From: Salvator merianae
Lineage: Eukaryota > Chordata > Lepidosauria > Squamata > Teiidae
Assembly (NCBI GenBank): GCA_003586115.2
Contig: QVOM02000071.1
Coordinates: 603,377-667,376 of the forward strand
DNA length: 64,000 nt
Direction of reading: 5' to 3'
The notes below the pieces were generated by a model that was not told the DNA's origin, searched no databases, and saw nothing but the letters and a program-made list of their open reading frames with translations. Below, one piece after another: positions 23,075-34,903 of this stretch (positions are counted from its first letter, which is position 1; each line of letters begins with the position of its first letter). A program made the position numbers and the translations under genes.

Positions 23075-23672
23075 GGGCCTTTTCGCACTGAGCTCTGTAG
23101 TCCGTTCCCAGTAGTTGGCTTCGGACCGGAGGGGTTGAAGAATTTTGGCTGCCCTTCGCACTCCCTGCCAGAGGAACGGACCCGAAGCCAACCAGCAGAG
23201 GGAACAGTGCGAATGGCAGCCGCTAGTTCCGTACCGCACTCCGTACCATTGAGCTCCGCTTCGTACCATCGAGCTCCCCTTCGTAACCAGAGGGCTCGTT
23301 ACGGAGCCAGCTTCATAATGGCAGCTAGGCTGCCATGCCCAAAGGGCTATCCCAGGTGTGAAGCTTCGCACCCCGGTGTGAAAACTTTGCACCCGGGTGT
23401 GAAGCTTCGGACCACACATGCGCAGCCGCGCCAGCCACGCCCGGCCGCCATTGCAAACGCGGACGGGAGTGCGAAAGCCCCGTGCCTGATCTTCGCTCCA
23501 TTGCGCAGGTCGGAATGAAGACAAGCTTTTACTTGTCTTGCCTTACCCAGGATCAGGTACGAATCGGGTATGAAGTGGTTCAGATCGGGTGAGGCGCGCG
23601 CCCGCAACAGTGCGAAAGCTCCATTCCAGCGAACGGACAAGAACGTTCCACCGCCGCAGTGCGAAAAGGCCC
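23075..23672. mobile_element. GGGCC-tipped GC-rich MITE with AAT target duplication
   Basis: A 598-bp element with perfect 16-bp inverted tips (GGGCCTTTTCGCACTG) and a 3-bp AAT duplication at 23072-23074 and 23673-23675. The interior is CpG-rich. It shares blocks with the elements at 1-588 and 38446-39024 and, more weakly, with 878-1626. At about 23354-23415 it carries three degenerate 20-21-bp units (GTGTGAAGCTTCGCACCCGG type), in the place where the 878 element carries its 12-unit array. No transposase. Confidence 0.9.
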
Positions 23673-23675
23673 AAT

Positions 23676-24664
23676 ATCTCTCTTTTGAAAACAACATTGC
23701 TAAGGTTGGTTGCAGCTTTAGAAATAGATATAAGTAGTTCTTGGCCTGTATGACTCTGGGAGGAGGAGAAAGAAGTTTAACACTTCACCTTCTTTCTACC
23801 AAACCATATTTTGATCATGCTAGAGCAAAGCATTGTTTGGCACCATGAAAAACAAGGCAGAAATTGGAGGAACTGAAGCTTCCACAGCTGGTTTTCATCT
23901 CAGTTAGCAGAACTATGGAATGTGGCATAACTACCCCAAAATGATGACAAATGAGAAGGCAGAAATTGCTACCCTAGTTACTGTGTTAGCTACCATTAGT
24001 TATGTGAGAAGGAGTAGAACTGTCATAGCAAAGGCACAATTTGGAAAAATAACAGTGACAACTGTTTCTGGAGTGAAGAACTCTGGCTGTTTTTTACCTA
24101 AGCTTCTGGAAAGGGCCGGGGTTTTGTTCTTGTGAGCTGTGAGCTGTTTATAAAATGTTCTTAAAGCTTCTGGAATTATCTGTTTTTCTAGCGGCTAAGA
24201 ATTGGAGTTCAGGTTCCTAGCATCTTTTCGAACTTGCTGATACATCAGCATTTGAAAGGTTCTAGAACCCTGCTGTCTGCACACTAATCTCTACTAATCC
24301 CACTTATCTCTTCTTTGTCTGCACTGAATGAAGCTATGGACTTGGATAAGGTGCTAAAATGGCGCCATATCTCAGGTCAGAAATAGACCTCTTTAAAGTG
24401 AAGCACAAATGGACTACAAAGGGCAAGCAGGCAAAATGCCCTGTGGTCTGGGATACGACGTCCAGAAGTGGATGTGCCACTGAAGATGCCCGGCTGGAAA
24501 CTTTGAAGACCATGGAGCAGGCTACTGGTGGCCCAGCACAAGGTGAGCGAGACTTCGTAGGCTGCACTACATGTGTTGAAATAGCCCACATAAGGCAGAA
24601 ATGGGCCCGGTCTTCATGTCAAGGTGTCTGGCAGACTGCATTCTAAACTGATGCCTGCCAGCAA
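23676..24664. other. Unassigned intronic sequence
   Basis: No repeat ends recognised. An ORF of 95 codons at 24359-24646 has an opposing ORF on the other strand and no motif I know; it is not supported as a gene. Confidence 0.4.
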
Positions 24665-24788
24665 GGCTGCATCCAGACATCGCTTACTTATTCCACTATT
24701 TCTGGATATTCTGGAGTAAAGCATGAATATGTTTTATTCCAGAATTTCCGAATATAGTAGAATAAGTAACCAGTGCTTGGATGCAACC
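24665..24788. mobile_element. Short palindromic MITE (124 bp)
   Basis: Inverted ends GGCTGCATCCAGACATCGC...GCTTGGATGCAACC extend inward through TTACTTATTC / GAATAAGTAA, so nearly the whole element folds back on itself. A left-half copy sits at 48008-48090. No clean target duplication could be fixed. Confidence 0.75.
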
Positions 24789-25684
24789 TAAGCAAATTCA
24801 GAGAGCATGTGCAATGGTGTTCTGGCAGTTCAAAACTCCACCAAATACTCAATTTGAAAATTTTGGCTATCAAAAGCCACAAGTAGATAGTAAATGAAGA
24901 GCTTCTGCCTAGGAACTCACCTCTTTTTCTTGTGTAGTTTCCTTGGGGTCCTCACTGAATAAAGGGCTAGTGACCACAATGGCAACCAGCTCTCTCATAA
25001 AAAGATGATCTTGCTATGCACAAAAAGGGAGAAGAGAAGGAGAAAGGCCTTTTGTTTTTGCCCAGCTTATTTTTCAGGATATGCTATATAAGACCCACTA
25101 AAACTAGTTTTAGGTATCAACATTCCTTACTGCCTGGTTTCAGACAAAGTGAAGAACACTTTCCAGGAAAAAAACTAATTGACTGGCAGTGCTGATAAGT
25201 CTTTTACTCAAATAAGAATGGTATCAACTCTGAGATTAGCCTTGCTTCCAGTTCTTTTTCCTGGCAAGAAGGCCTAGTTGTGCAGATCAGGTGGAAGAAG
25301 CATACTTTTCAGCTGGCCAAGAGCCAACTCTCTAGTTTGAGGAGTTTGACCTAAAAGTCATAACTCCTGTGCTAGTTTTAGCAAATAAGTGTTAGTAAAG
25401 ATATATGCTGCCCATCCCTCTTTCTAAGCCTTTTTGGTTGCCACATGGCTGAGTATCTGTGTGTCTCAGCAGAATGCCAGAATGTAGCCAAGCAGATAGG
25501 CCACTTAGGGGCAGCGTAACATAGCTGAGCCAAGCTAGAAGAAAATAGGCAGTTCTTCATTATATGGGAAGGCTTTTCTTTTTTTGTTACAGAAACTGTT
25601 TATTTTTGCAGAATAAAAGGAGTTTTGTCTGAGAATATGGAAAACTAAAGTCCTAGTAACATCTGTGGGCCTGTTCGCACTTTC

Positions 25685-25720
25685 CACGCTAGAATGGGCT
25701 AATTAGCCCATTCTAGCGTG
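25685..25720. repeat. Perfect 36-bp palindrome
   Basis: Half-site CACGCTAGAATGGGCTAA followed directly by its complement, with no loop. The inner arm has the same palindrome at 26342-26377 with one mismatch, and the 14620 element has a two-mismatch version near 15250-15284. Confidence 0.95.
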
Positions 25721-25727
25721 AAACAGA

Positions 25728-25760
25728 CCCCATCGTGCAGATACTGTCTGCACGATGGGG
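25728..25760. repeat. Hairpin, 14-bp stem
   Basis: CCCCATCGTGCAGA, five-base loop, then the exact complement. The matching hairpin of the 14620 element (15216-15239) is shorter, with a 10-bp stem. Confidence 0.92.
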
Positions 25761-25781
25761 CCTGAAAACTCACCTGAGGCT

Positions 25782-25817
25782 GGATAATGGCGTTCGCCAG
25801 TGCGAACGCCATTATCC
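25782..25817. repeat. Hairpin, 16-bp stem
   Basis: GGATAATGGCGTTCGC, four-base loop CAGT, then the exact complement. The third palindrome of the arm in a row. Confidence 0.93.
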
Positions 25818-26649
25818 ATCCCTGATGTTTGCCAAGACAGTGGCTGGCAAGCGTCCGGCCGCTGCCATGGCTACTGCAGCAGCTCTGCGCGTGCACGCAC
25901 GGTTGCAATGGGGCCTATTCCTTAGTGCTGGCCCGAATGGGCCCGTGTGAGGCATCAGTCATGCCCATGCTGCCACGATCGGGCCTGGGCCGCCAGATGG
26001 GGCTGCACTGCGCTCCGTCCCGGGGTTTTGGTGCCCGATCGTGGCCGTGAAGGGCGGTCGCCGCAGCAGCAGCCTACAAAGCGTCAGGCCGCTGCCATGC
26101 CGACCACGAGACCCATGCAGTGCGCACGGTGATGACGTAGTCGTGCGTGCGCACTGGGCCTCTCCCCCCTCCGTAGCAGGATTGGGCCTTCCCGATCAGG
26201 CGTGCCCGGCCCAATCACCCCAATGAGGCCCACGCATCAGGGATGGATAATGGCATTCGCACTGGCGAACGCCATTATCCAGCCTCAGGTGAGTTTTCTG
26301 GCCCCATCGTGCAGACAGTGTCTGCACGATGGGGTCTGTTTCACGCTAGAATGGGCTAATTAGCCCATTCTAGCATGGAAAGTGCAAACAGGCGGTAGTA
26401 ATGATCGGCAGCGGATAAGGTCTGCAGCCGGTCGTTACGGCCGTCTGCCTGTGCGAATGCACTTGTCTAGCAAGCATCCTTGATGCTTGCTAGTAACAAG
26501 TGCGAACAGGCCCATTGTGTTCAGTGGAACTTAGTCTTAAGAAATATGGTGAGGGTTGCACTATTATCTGATACAGGGCCTTTGTTTGTTTTTGAGTTGT
26601 ACAAGAACCCTGATAATTCAGAACAGCAGTCTATGGATCAGAATGAAAA

Positions 26650-26670
26650 GTGTGTGTGTGTGTGTGTGTG
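26650..26670. repeat. (TG)n microsatellite
   Basis: Pure TG run of about ten units. Confidence 0.9.
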
Positions 26671-28140
26671 AGGGGTAAATCTCCAACCGGAAGCCTATTA
26701 GAATCAAATAAAGTTTGGGGCTATCAGGGAGACTGCCTGTTGAAGTTTCAATCCTCTTCCATTGCCCTGACTGGTTCTCATTGCTGCCTGGTTGTTGGCT
26801 TCCCTCACCTCTGTAATATTAAAGGATCACCTTTTACTTAAGGAGCCTAATTCTTACTTGAGAAAAAGGGGCATGATTTCAAGTAGGCTTGCTGTCAGCT
26901 GTCCTGTCCTGCAATGCTGTTAACTCCAAGCCTGATGAGAGTCCCAAAGGAGGATGCTGTGCCTTTCCTGGGGCCCTTTGCTTGGTTCTTTTGCCTTAAA
27001 GCAAGAAAGTGCCAGATCCCAAACTTGTAAGCAGACATCTAGTCTGAAACGAAGGTGAAATGCTGTAAAGCCATCACAAATTGCCTTTCATGTGCAGGCA
27101 GTATTCCATGGCCTTCTGCAGTGCCTCACAATAACCATAAAATACAATGGTTTAAGTGAAATGCCACAATACGGTCACCAGATTCCCTCGACGCAGTGCA
27201 ACAGTTAAAAAGATATACTAAACTGGTTTTTTAGCCCTCTTTCAATTACCCCTCCCTTTAGATCCCAGTAGTAGCAGAATAGTTGCTCTTATCATTCAGT
27301 CAAGGTAGTTAGGTGTCTTTTTTATTGAGGAAAGTCCTTCTTTTTGAAGCTGTCTTCTTTTTTTTCTCTTTTCGAGAACATCATTTTAGATGTTCTTTAG
27401 ATGCAAGTACAGTTTTGAATATTAAGAATAGTACTGTGGGAGCGTAAAAGCTTTAAACTTGCCCCTCAGCAGTCAGCCCTGCACAGCAGGTTCACAGGTT
27501 CATGGGACCAGAGTTCCTCTTTTTTATACTACTGTGTGCTCTCTTTTAAAAAACTACTTAGTCATCCAGTATTTTGATGGTTTCCTATGTAGCTGTAAGA
27601 ACTGAGACTTTATTTCTTGAGCCTGTCCTTCAGAACCTCTGCTTTGATGTGCCTGTAAGAGACTTAAAGAAGGAGGAGAGCTTTTACCTCCTCTGCTAGC
27701 TAATACTGTTAGTTCACAAATACTGTTTTTTTTTCCTGCAAGTTACAGTGCTGGAAGACAAGACTACCTTCTGCTATGGTGTACTATTTAACAGGAAAAG
27801 GGGCCAGTCTATAAAATAAATCAAGCTATAACTTTTCAACAACAGCAGCAGCATCCATGATTTATTTGTATACCGCCATTCTAAAGAACAATTTCTTCAG
27901 GCTGTTTACATAAAAACCCAACAGGAATTACAACACCATATAAACAATACAATTTTTTTTATAAAATTCAACAAAAAGTACATATAATACAGGTGTTGTT
28001 TTTTTTTAAAAAAAAGATGCTTCTTCCATGAAAAACATCAAACAGGATCTTTGGCTTTGGCTTGCGCCCCTTAGCCTGACAATCATTAATGCAGAGAATA
28101 ATCTGCAAAAGGAAGGAGAAAAAGACAAGGAGTGGATGCA
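26671..28140. other. Unassigned intronic sequence
   Basis: No recognisable coding or repeat ends apart from a TTTATTTGTATACCGCC string near 27860, similar to the tails of lizard LINE/SINE repeats. Confidence 0.35.
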
Positions 28141-28589
28141 GCCAGGCAGCCAGATTTATTGAACTGCTAGTAAGGCTGCACCCACTCCCAACTGGTTCAT
28201 GGTTTGCACTCGCTGTTAGCTGACCTAGCTAACATGCAGGTTGAACAACTCTCGAGTGGTGTGGGCCAGCTATTTTCCCTCCCCTTTTCCATGTGGATAG
28301 ATGGAGCAAGGCGCAATTTCCACTCGGACTGCTGTTGCACAAGACTGAAAACGGTTGACTTGCAAAGCAATCCACGTGGAATCGTCACTGCTGTGAGAAG
28401 GATTCTCCATAGTAGCAAGGTATTTGTGGTGGGTGCTGCCACAGGGCACTTGGAACATTGGATATGGTGTCCTGGATTCTTCAGTAGACGTGGTATCAAA
28501 AGTTGCATTCTAGTCAGCACAATGATAAGTGATTCTATTCCCCAAATGCTGTACCTTGCAAACCTATTATAGCAGGCTACTGAGAGTCC

Positions 28590-29480
28590 CTGTGCCATGT
28601 TCAGTGGGGCAGACAGCAGCAGCCCCTTCACCACTCTAGAAAGTTTTGGTGACTTGAGGATGCATACTGCACAGTAGGCACTATTATGTGCTCTTGTCTG
28701 GGTTTGATCAATTTCATGACAAATAGCATACCACTAGTGCTCCTGCTGTCTTTTGACCTCTTTCATTACTCAGAAAACCAAGGAGTAGCTCATACTGGTT
28801 TGCACACAGGAGCAATCATGTCAAAAGCCTGTCATGTCTCCCTGTTCCACAGGTCTGTGAGGGCCTCAACAGGATCATTGTCTGTGGCTTCTAGAAATTC
28901 CCCCAAAGAGTTCAGGAATTCATCAGAGTCTATAAGTCTCTGGGAGCAGACTGTCTTGACACATCCCCCATTCCTGGGATAGGAGACAGTTGCATTAATA
29001 CCAAGCTTCAGATGGTAGTCTGTCAGGACAGCAGGGTAGTAGAAGCAGAAAATAGATTTATTCAATCAATGATCATCAGCATAACAGCTGGGTAACATAT
29101 TCCCCCCCACCCAATATCCAGGACACTCACCTTGCAGTCTGAAACAAAGACCAGGTCAAGGGTATGGCCTGCCTTATGTGCTGGACCAGAAACAAACTGA
29201 GACAGCCCCATGGTTGTCATAGAGGATGTAAACTTCTGAGCCAGTTGTGTGAGAATGCTGCCTGCATTAATGTTGAAGTCCCAGCACCACCCTGGGAACT
29301 TCCTCTACTACCTCAATCAGAGAGACTGCTGGACAGCAGGGTGGGTGGTAGAACAAAAGCATCCTCAGTCTGTCATGCTGACTCCACACAAAGGATGAGG
29401 TCTCACAGCCTGCAGCAGTTTTTTGATGAGTGAAATGGTAGATCTATAAAGTGCAGTAGCTCCCTCACCTTGATCTTCCT
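28590..29480 (-). mobile_element. L2-type LINE relic, endonuclease region (copy B)
   Basis: The minus strand at about 29120-29310 shows an endonuclease-like GDFNI... followed by SGPAHKAGHTLDLVFVSDC, a pattern of L2/CR1-clade LINE apurinic endonucleases. Toward lower coordinates it continues into sequence shared with copies at 1.7-2.5 kb and 43.7-44.1 kb (for example CTCAGAAAACCAAGGAGTAGC). Stops interrupt the frame, and the reverse transcriptase part is missing. It is a dead fragment inserted antisense to FGFR3. Confidence 0.7.
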
Positions 29481-29499
29481 GTTTGACATGAAGTTGTGC

Positions 29500-32400
29500 T
29501 GAAAAATCTCGTGGACATAACTGGGTCAGATCTGTTCAACCAGCTCTCCCATCCAAGTTTCAATGATTCATGCCAGATCAGCTCCCTCATCAAAAATCAA
29601 ATCATGGATAAGTGATGCCTTGTTATGGATTTACTTGGCATTCAAAAGCAACATTAGTAGGTGCTAAGAAGCCAGGCCACCAGGTACCTGTATGGGGACA
29701 GAAGAACCAGTTACACGAAGTAACACGGGTGATAACATGGAGCAACCTGCCTTCTCTCCTCTTCCTGACTTTATGCTATCCCCACCCTGTGATTACTGGG
29801 GGTAGGGGCACCACCATCTTCCAATACCTGAGGCACATCCCCAACACACACTCACACAGACACATGGACAGTGATAGGGCAAAGGGATTGCTAAACCAAA
29901 TATTACGTATCCCAAGAAACCCACCCACTGAATGATGGGATATACTAAATTAGAAACAAAGAAAGTGAGGACTTGGGGCCTAGGGGGTTGGCACTGACTC
30001 TTGTTCTCCCCACACTGGTGACCTCTTTTGGTGTCACCCCTTTGGTGAACCACACATATATTTAAATCAAAACCAAGTTTCTCTGTTCATTGGCTGACAT
30101 CTTGACAAGTTGCCTATTTACTTTCATAATTCCATATTGGAATACAAGCAAACTGATCTGTAACTCATCTAAGGCTTATGTAGACTTAATGTTGGACTAA
30201 TCTAATGAAACAGTTTCCAAATTTTATTCAGTTTTGACTGATCAATAAATGAGTAATTTATCTAAACCAGAAATGAGCTAGGTGCAAGATGTGGGATGTC
30301 AGATTGAAGATTCCTGCTTGGAATGGCAAGATATATGTATTTTATATTATCCTCATCAGGGTTGCAGAACAATTTCCTAGAACTCCGACCTAAGTGGCAC
30401 AAAACACCTGTATAAATATAACAAATCAACATGTCTCTCAGTATTCTGTGACTCCTGAAAGAAGTCACCCTTTTGTCCAAACTTTTCTCTATTTGCCAGA
30501 AGACCCCTTAAACTTAAACAACAGCCACATCTCCATTTCTAGGACAGGTGACTCTGTTTCGGGCAGACCAGACAGGCACCTCTGTCTAAGGCAGCGTTCT
30601 TGCCTCCATTTTGGAGCAAGGAGGTACCATTTTCCATGGCATATCCATGCAGGGTGGGGAGAAACCACCCTGTTTCGGAGGCACCTCTGCGAACAATTAT
30701 ATCACAAAATGATTATTTAAAAGGCATCCACTGCCACCAGAAATGGAGATGGGACAGCCGTGAGTGGCACCTTCTTAGACACACAGAGCACCCTCTTAAG
30801 GTAAGTGGAGAAGCGACCTGTATTATTGCTGTAAGTGTTTCTGTCTGAGTTAACTTGTTTCTCCTCTCCCTTTCTCCTGCTAGTTTTCATTTTCTAGTGC
30901 ATTTTCTAGATTATAAACATACAGGCAGAGGCTGTCTAGTTTTCAGTACTCTTATAAGAAAGTGTTCTGGAAGAATGTAAAGAATGTAAAAATGCTTTAA
31001 GTAAATATAAATGAAGTGAGCAGTCTTGGAATAGCAATAGTGCTACATTCGTCAGTCTGCCTGCCTTGGAAAGATGTCACAGTTTAAGAAAGTTATCTCA
31101 CGCAAATGTCGTTATGTCATGAAGAGTTCAGGAGTTTATTATCTTCTGTTCTCAGAATTTACTGAATTATCTCCCTTGTGTTGAATGCATGATATGGAGA
31201 GCAGATATAATCAGGTGGAACCTTGCATTATTGGGCACAGCCACATAAAAATAAATCCTATGTGTTTACCAGAAGCATTGCTGCCTATCCATTCACAAAC
31301 TGAACCTCCACTCTTAAGTGGGAGAGCCCAAGGTGAGCATACAGTGAGATCCCTCTTGTAGCAGAACCAAACCAGACCAACATACTGCTAAAAAAGACTC
31401 AGGGGCTGCTTCTGCACTATGCAATTTGGGCCAGGAACAAGGAATGCTGTGAGGAGCACACTGGTAGCCATCATCAGGGTGGCTGCAGGTCTTGCCTACC
31501 TGTGGAGTCCTAAGCTAACTCCAGAGTTTCAGGCTGGGGGGATTTTAGCAGCATGCCCAAAAATAGCCCCTTGGGTTACAGCAAAGTGGAGAACAGCAAA
31601 GTGACATCAGGCTGTGCATGCCCCATGTACCACCCCAGTGTCTGCATGGTGGTGGCTGAAAAGTGTGGAATGCTCAAGAGGCCACTGTGGCATGCTTCTT
31701 GGTGAGTTTTTTGTGCTGGGGATTGCCCACATGAAAGGTGCATTTGGCCAGCAGATGCTGTGATCCAGAGCAGCAGCTAGTTCAGTCTGTAGACTGAATG
31801 CCATCCACAGATCCAAATACTATGTTCAAAGAAAACATTTTACTGCTGTGTGGCAGGTACAGTGGATGTATGTATGCCGTTCATTAGCTGAGCCAGAACC
31901 ATAGTAGCCAGTCAGCAGTTGAGGGAAACCCTTACGATGTAAGGGTTTCGCAGCTTGTTGGAGACAGAAGCTACAGTAGAGGGAAGAGGGAAAATAATGG
32001 TTTGATGTGCTCTCAAGCGAAGTTATGGGGGGGAAAGAAAGCTGGTAGGTAGGTAAGTAGGTAGGGGTGTGGGTGGGTGGGTGAAAAAAAAAAGAATGCT
32101 GGGGGAAGGAGTTTGGAATGGTCAGTTGTTTTTTCAGTGCAGAGAATCGGCTTTAAATGTGTGCTGAGAAATTAGCAGCTGCAGCAGAACTTTGCAGTTC
32201 TATTTCTGGAGCGCTGGTTTCTGTTGACAATCCTGGTGAGGCCTTAGGTATCTGCACATTTCACCCCCATCTGTTCAGTGTGTATGTTGAGAAAACAAAT
32301 AAAAAGATCTCTGTGTTAAGGGTTTTTACACTCCTCTCTTACCCTAGAGACACCCCTTCAGTTTTGGAAGGACAGAACAGTAAAGAGCATTACCCTGATA

Positions 32401-32589
32401 AAGATGTCAAATTGAGACTCTGGGTATCAGTTGTAGCATAGTAACAGAGAAAGGGTGCAGTTGTTCCTTTCATACCGTGCTTGAAGGCTTCTTTGGAGCA
32501 TCTGACTGGTCATAGTTTTATTTTATTTTATTTAAATATTTTTATACCATCCTTACTCAAGAATACTTAGACATTTAAGCAGTAGAAGA
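29500..32589. other. Unassigned intronic sequence
   Basis: No gene recognised. A possible MITE tip (GGGCTGCTTCTGCACTATGC) occurs at 31403 without a convincing partner. An A/T-rich stretch with TTTTATACCATCCTTACTC near 32550, just before the CR1 copy, resembles lizard LINE tails. Confidence 0.35.
32044..32083. repeat. (GTAG)n/(GTGG)n simple repeat
   Basis: Imperfect tetranucleotide run GGTAGGTAGGTAAGTAGG followed by GGTGGGTGGGTG. Confidence 0.85.
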
Positions 32590-34316
32590 ATGAAGCACAT
32601 AATAGCTGAGTCAATCCTTTCAGGAAGGGAGTCAGAAGAAGTAGGTCAGACAGCGGTAACCAAGGAGGAGGTTCTTGCATGTCTTGATAAACTAAATGCT
32701 AACAAATCACCAGGACCAGATGGCATTCATCCAAGAGTTCTTAAAGAACTCAAATTTGAAATTGCTGAGCTTCTAGCCAAAATATATAATCTTCCTCTAA
32801 AACCAGGCTCTGTGCCTGAAGACTGGAGGGTGGCAAATGCGACACTGATCTTCAAAAATGGATCAAGGGGTGCTCCAGGAAATTACGGACCAGTCAGCTT
32901 AACATCAGATCCAGGTAAAGTGATGGAAACCATAATTAAGGATACGATTACTAAACACATAGAAAAGCAAGCATTGCTGAAAGAAAATCGGCATGGCTTC
33001 TGCAAAGGTAAATCATGCCTTACAAACTTGTTAGAATTCTTTGGAAGTGTTAATAAACATGTGGATAAAGGTGACCCAGTTGACATTGTCTATCTGGACT
33101 TTCAGAAAGCTTTTGACAAAGTTCCTCATCAAAGGCTCCTGAATAAACTCAGCAGTCACGGAATAAGAGGACAGGTCCTGTCCTGGACTAGTAACTGGCT
33201 TAAGGACAGGAAACAGAGAGTAGGAATAAATGGTCAATTCTCAGAGTGGAAAGAGGTGAAAAGTGGGGTCCCGCAAGATTCAGTATTAGGACCCCTGCTT
33301 TTTAATTTATTCATAAATGATCTCAACACAGGGTTAAGTAGTGAGTTAGCAAAGTTTGCTGTTGTCACTAAATTGGTCAGGGTAGTAAAAACTGAAAGTG
33401 ATTGTAAAGAGCTCCAGAGGGATCTCCTGTCATTGGGTGAGTGGGCAATGGTGGCAAATGCGCTTCAGTCTTAGCAAGTGCAAAGTGATGCACATCGCGA
33501 CAAAGAACCCCAATTACACCTATAAACTGATGAGGGCCAAACTTTCTGTGACAGACCAGGAAAAGGACCTTGGGGTTCTGGTAGACTGCTCAATGAAGGT
33601 CTCAACCCAGTGTGCAGCAGCAGAAAAAAGCAGATTCAATGCTGGGGGTAATAAGGGAATAGAAAACAAGTCGGCAAGTGCCATTGTGCCTCTTTACAAA
33701 TCTATGGTGAGGCCACACTTGGAATATTGTGCACAATTCTGGTCACCTCACCACAGAAAGGATATTGTGGAACTGGAAAAGGTGCAAAAAAGGGCAACCA
33801 GAATGATCAAGGGGCTGGAACACCTTCCTTACAAAATCAGGCTGCAACGCCTTGGCCTCTTCAGCCTTGAAAAGCGGCATTTAAGAGGAGACCTGATTGA
33901 AGTTTATAAAATCATGCCGGGTATGGATAAGGTGGACAGAGAGAAGTTTTTTTCTCTCACACACAACGCTAGGACCAGGGGGCACTCTATGAAGCTGATG
34001 AGTAGGCTATGGAATTTTATTACCAGATGAGGTGGTGACAGCAATCAGCCTAGATAGCTTTAAGAAAGGATTGGACAGATTCATGGAGGTCAGGTGTATC
34101 AATGGCTACTAGACTAGATGTCTAGTTACTGCCTTCAGGTTGGAACAGGATGTCTGTAAAACCATTTGCGGGGAGTCAAGAGCAGGTGAAGGTTTTGTCT
34201 TTATCTTCTGCTTGAGAATGCCCAGAAGCAATTGGTGGGCCACTGTGTGAAACAGAATGCTGGACTAGATGGGCCGTGGCCTGATCCAGCAAGGCTCCTC
34301 TTATGTTCTTGCATTC
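32590..34316 (+). mobile_element. CR1-clade LINE, 5'-truncated, reverse transcriptase dead
   Basis: A 5'-truncated CR1-type non-LTR retrotransposon. The frame opened at 32590 shows the family motifs in order: NANKSPGPDGIHPRVLKEL, VPEDWR, YLDFQKAFDKVPH, SGVPQDSVLGPLLFNLFINDL. The palm motif, normally FADDTKL, reads FAVVTKL (codons GTT GTC at 33361-33366), so both catalytic Asp are gone. A frameshift before the stop at 33472 moves the frame to 33398-34030, which carries the C-terminal part (PHLEYCAQFWSPHHRKDI, VQKRATRMIKGLEHL). The 3' end has the CR1-type GACTAGATGG...CTGATCCAGCAAGGCTC...TTATGTTCTT string ending near 34316. The endonuclease domain is absent. It is non-functional. Confidence 0.95.
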
Positions 34317-34319
34317 TTA

Positions 34320-34900
34320 ATAAAATTAGGCCTGCCAAGTAATTTTATGAGCAACTAGCAAATACTGGGGTACACAAATATGTTTTAAACAGGCATTTAA
34401 TACTCAAAAGAGCCTTGTGCTTGTCCTATTTTAGAAGGGAACCTTTTTCAGAATATGGGTGCCACAGTAGAAGAGGCCCTCCTCCTCCCTGGTGCCAGAT
34501 GGCTCTCAAGGAGTTAAGCTTGTCTTGTATGAGAGAAAATTTCCCTTTAGATAAAGTTGCAAGCTGTTTAGGATTTTGTATCTCTGCAACTGAAGACTGG
34601 CATTGCATAAATAAGGAAACAGCTTTTGCTCCCCATTTTCAGAATCGTTATCGCTTTAGTATGTTCGTTTTACATTTGTTTTAAATGTTGTAACTCACCA
34701 TGAGACCTTTGAGTATAAGTGGGATAAAAATGCGAACATCAGTTGCCTGAAAGCTGCTTGTTATCCTATATAGTTCTCTGAGCAGTAGTGTTGATCATGG
34801 TCGAGAACTCCACCCTGCAACTTAAGTGCCACATATTTCACTAGCTGCAGCTTCTACTCTTAAGGGTCCAGACGGAATAGGTTACAGTTATCCAGTCTTG
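34320..34900. other. Unassigned intronic sequence
   Basis: No gene. The stretch near 34690-34735 (GTAACTCACCATGAGACC...GTATAAGTGGGATAAAAAT) resembles a LINE/SINE 3' end common in lizards. Confidence 0.35.
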
Positions 34901-34903
34901 CAA

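Larger units (their letters stand above)
25667..26513. mobile_element. Composite hairpin-rich GGGCC MITE (inverted relative of 14620-15300)
   Basis: An 847-bp element with GGGCC tips at both ends, in the opposite orientation to 14620-15300. It differs by carrying its ~160-bp palindrome-rich end twice, as inverted arms at 25667-25829 and about 26235-26394 (about 95% alike by eye). The inner arm ends in a degraded tip (AAAGTGCAAACAGGCG) that is not at the element boundary. Beyond it, 26395-26513 matches the other terminus, with the CTAGCAAGCATC hairpin at 26467-26493. The core between the arms matches the core of the 14620 copy. The flanking triplets (TGT and ATT) do not match. No protein is encoded. 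Confidence 0.82.

Noticed and set aside
23347..23697. ORFs on both strands
   Set aside because: GC-rich MITE interior and tips; no known domain.
24359..24646. 95-codon ORF starting MAPYLRSEIDLFK
   Set aside because: An ORF on the opposite strand covers the same bases and no family is recognised; not enough to call a gene.
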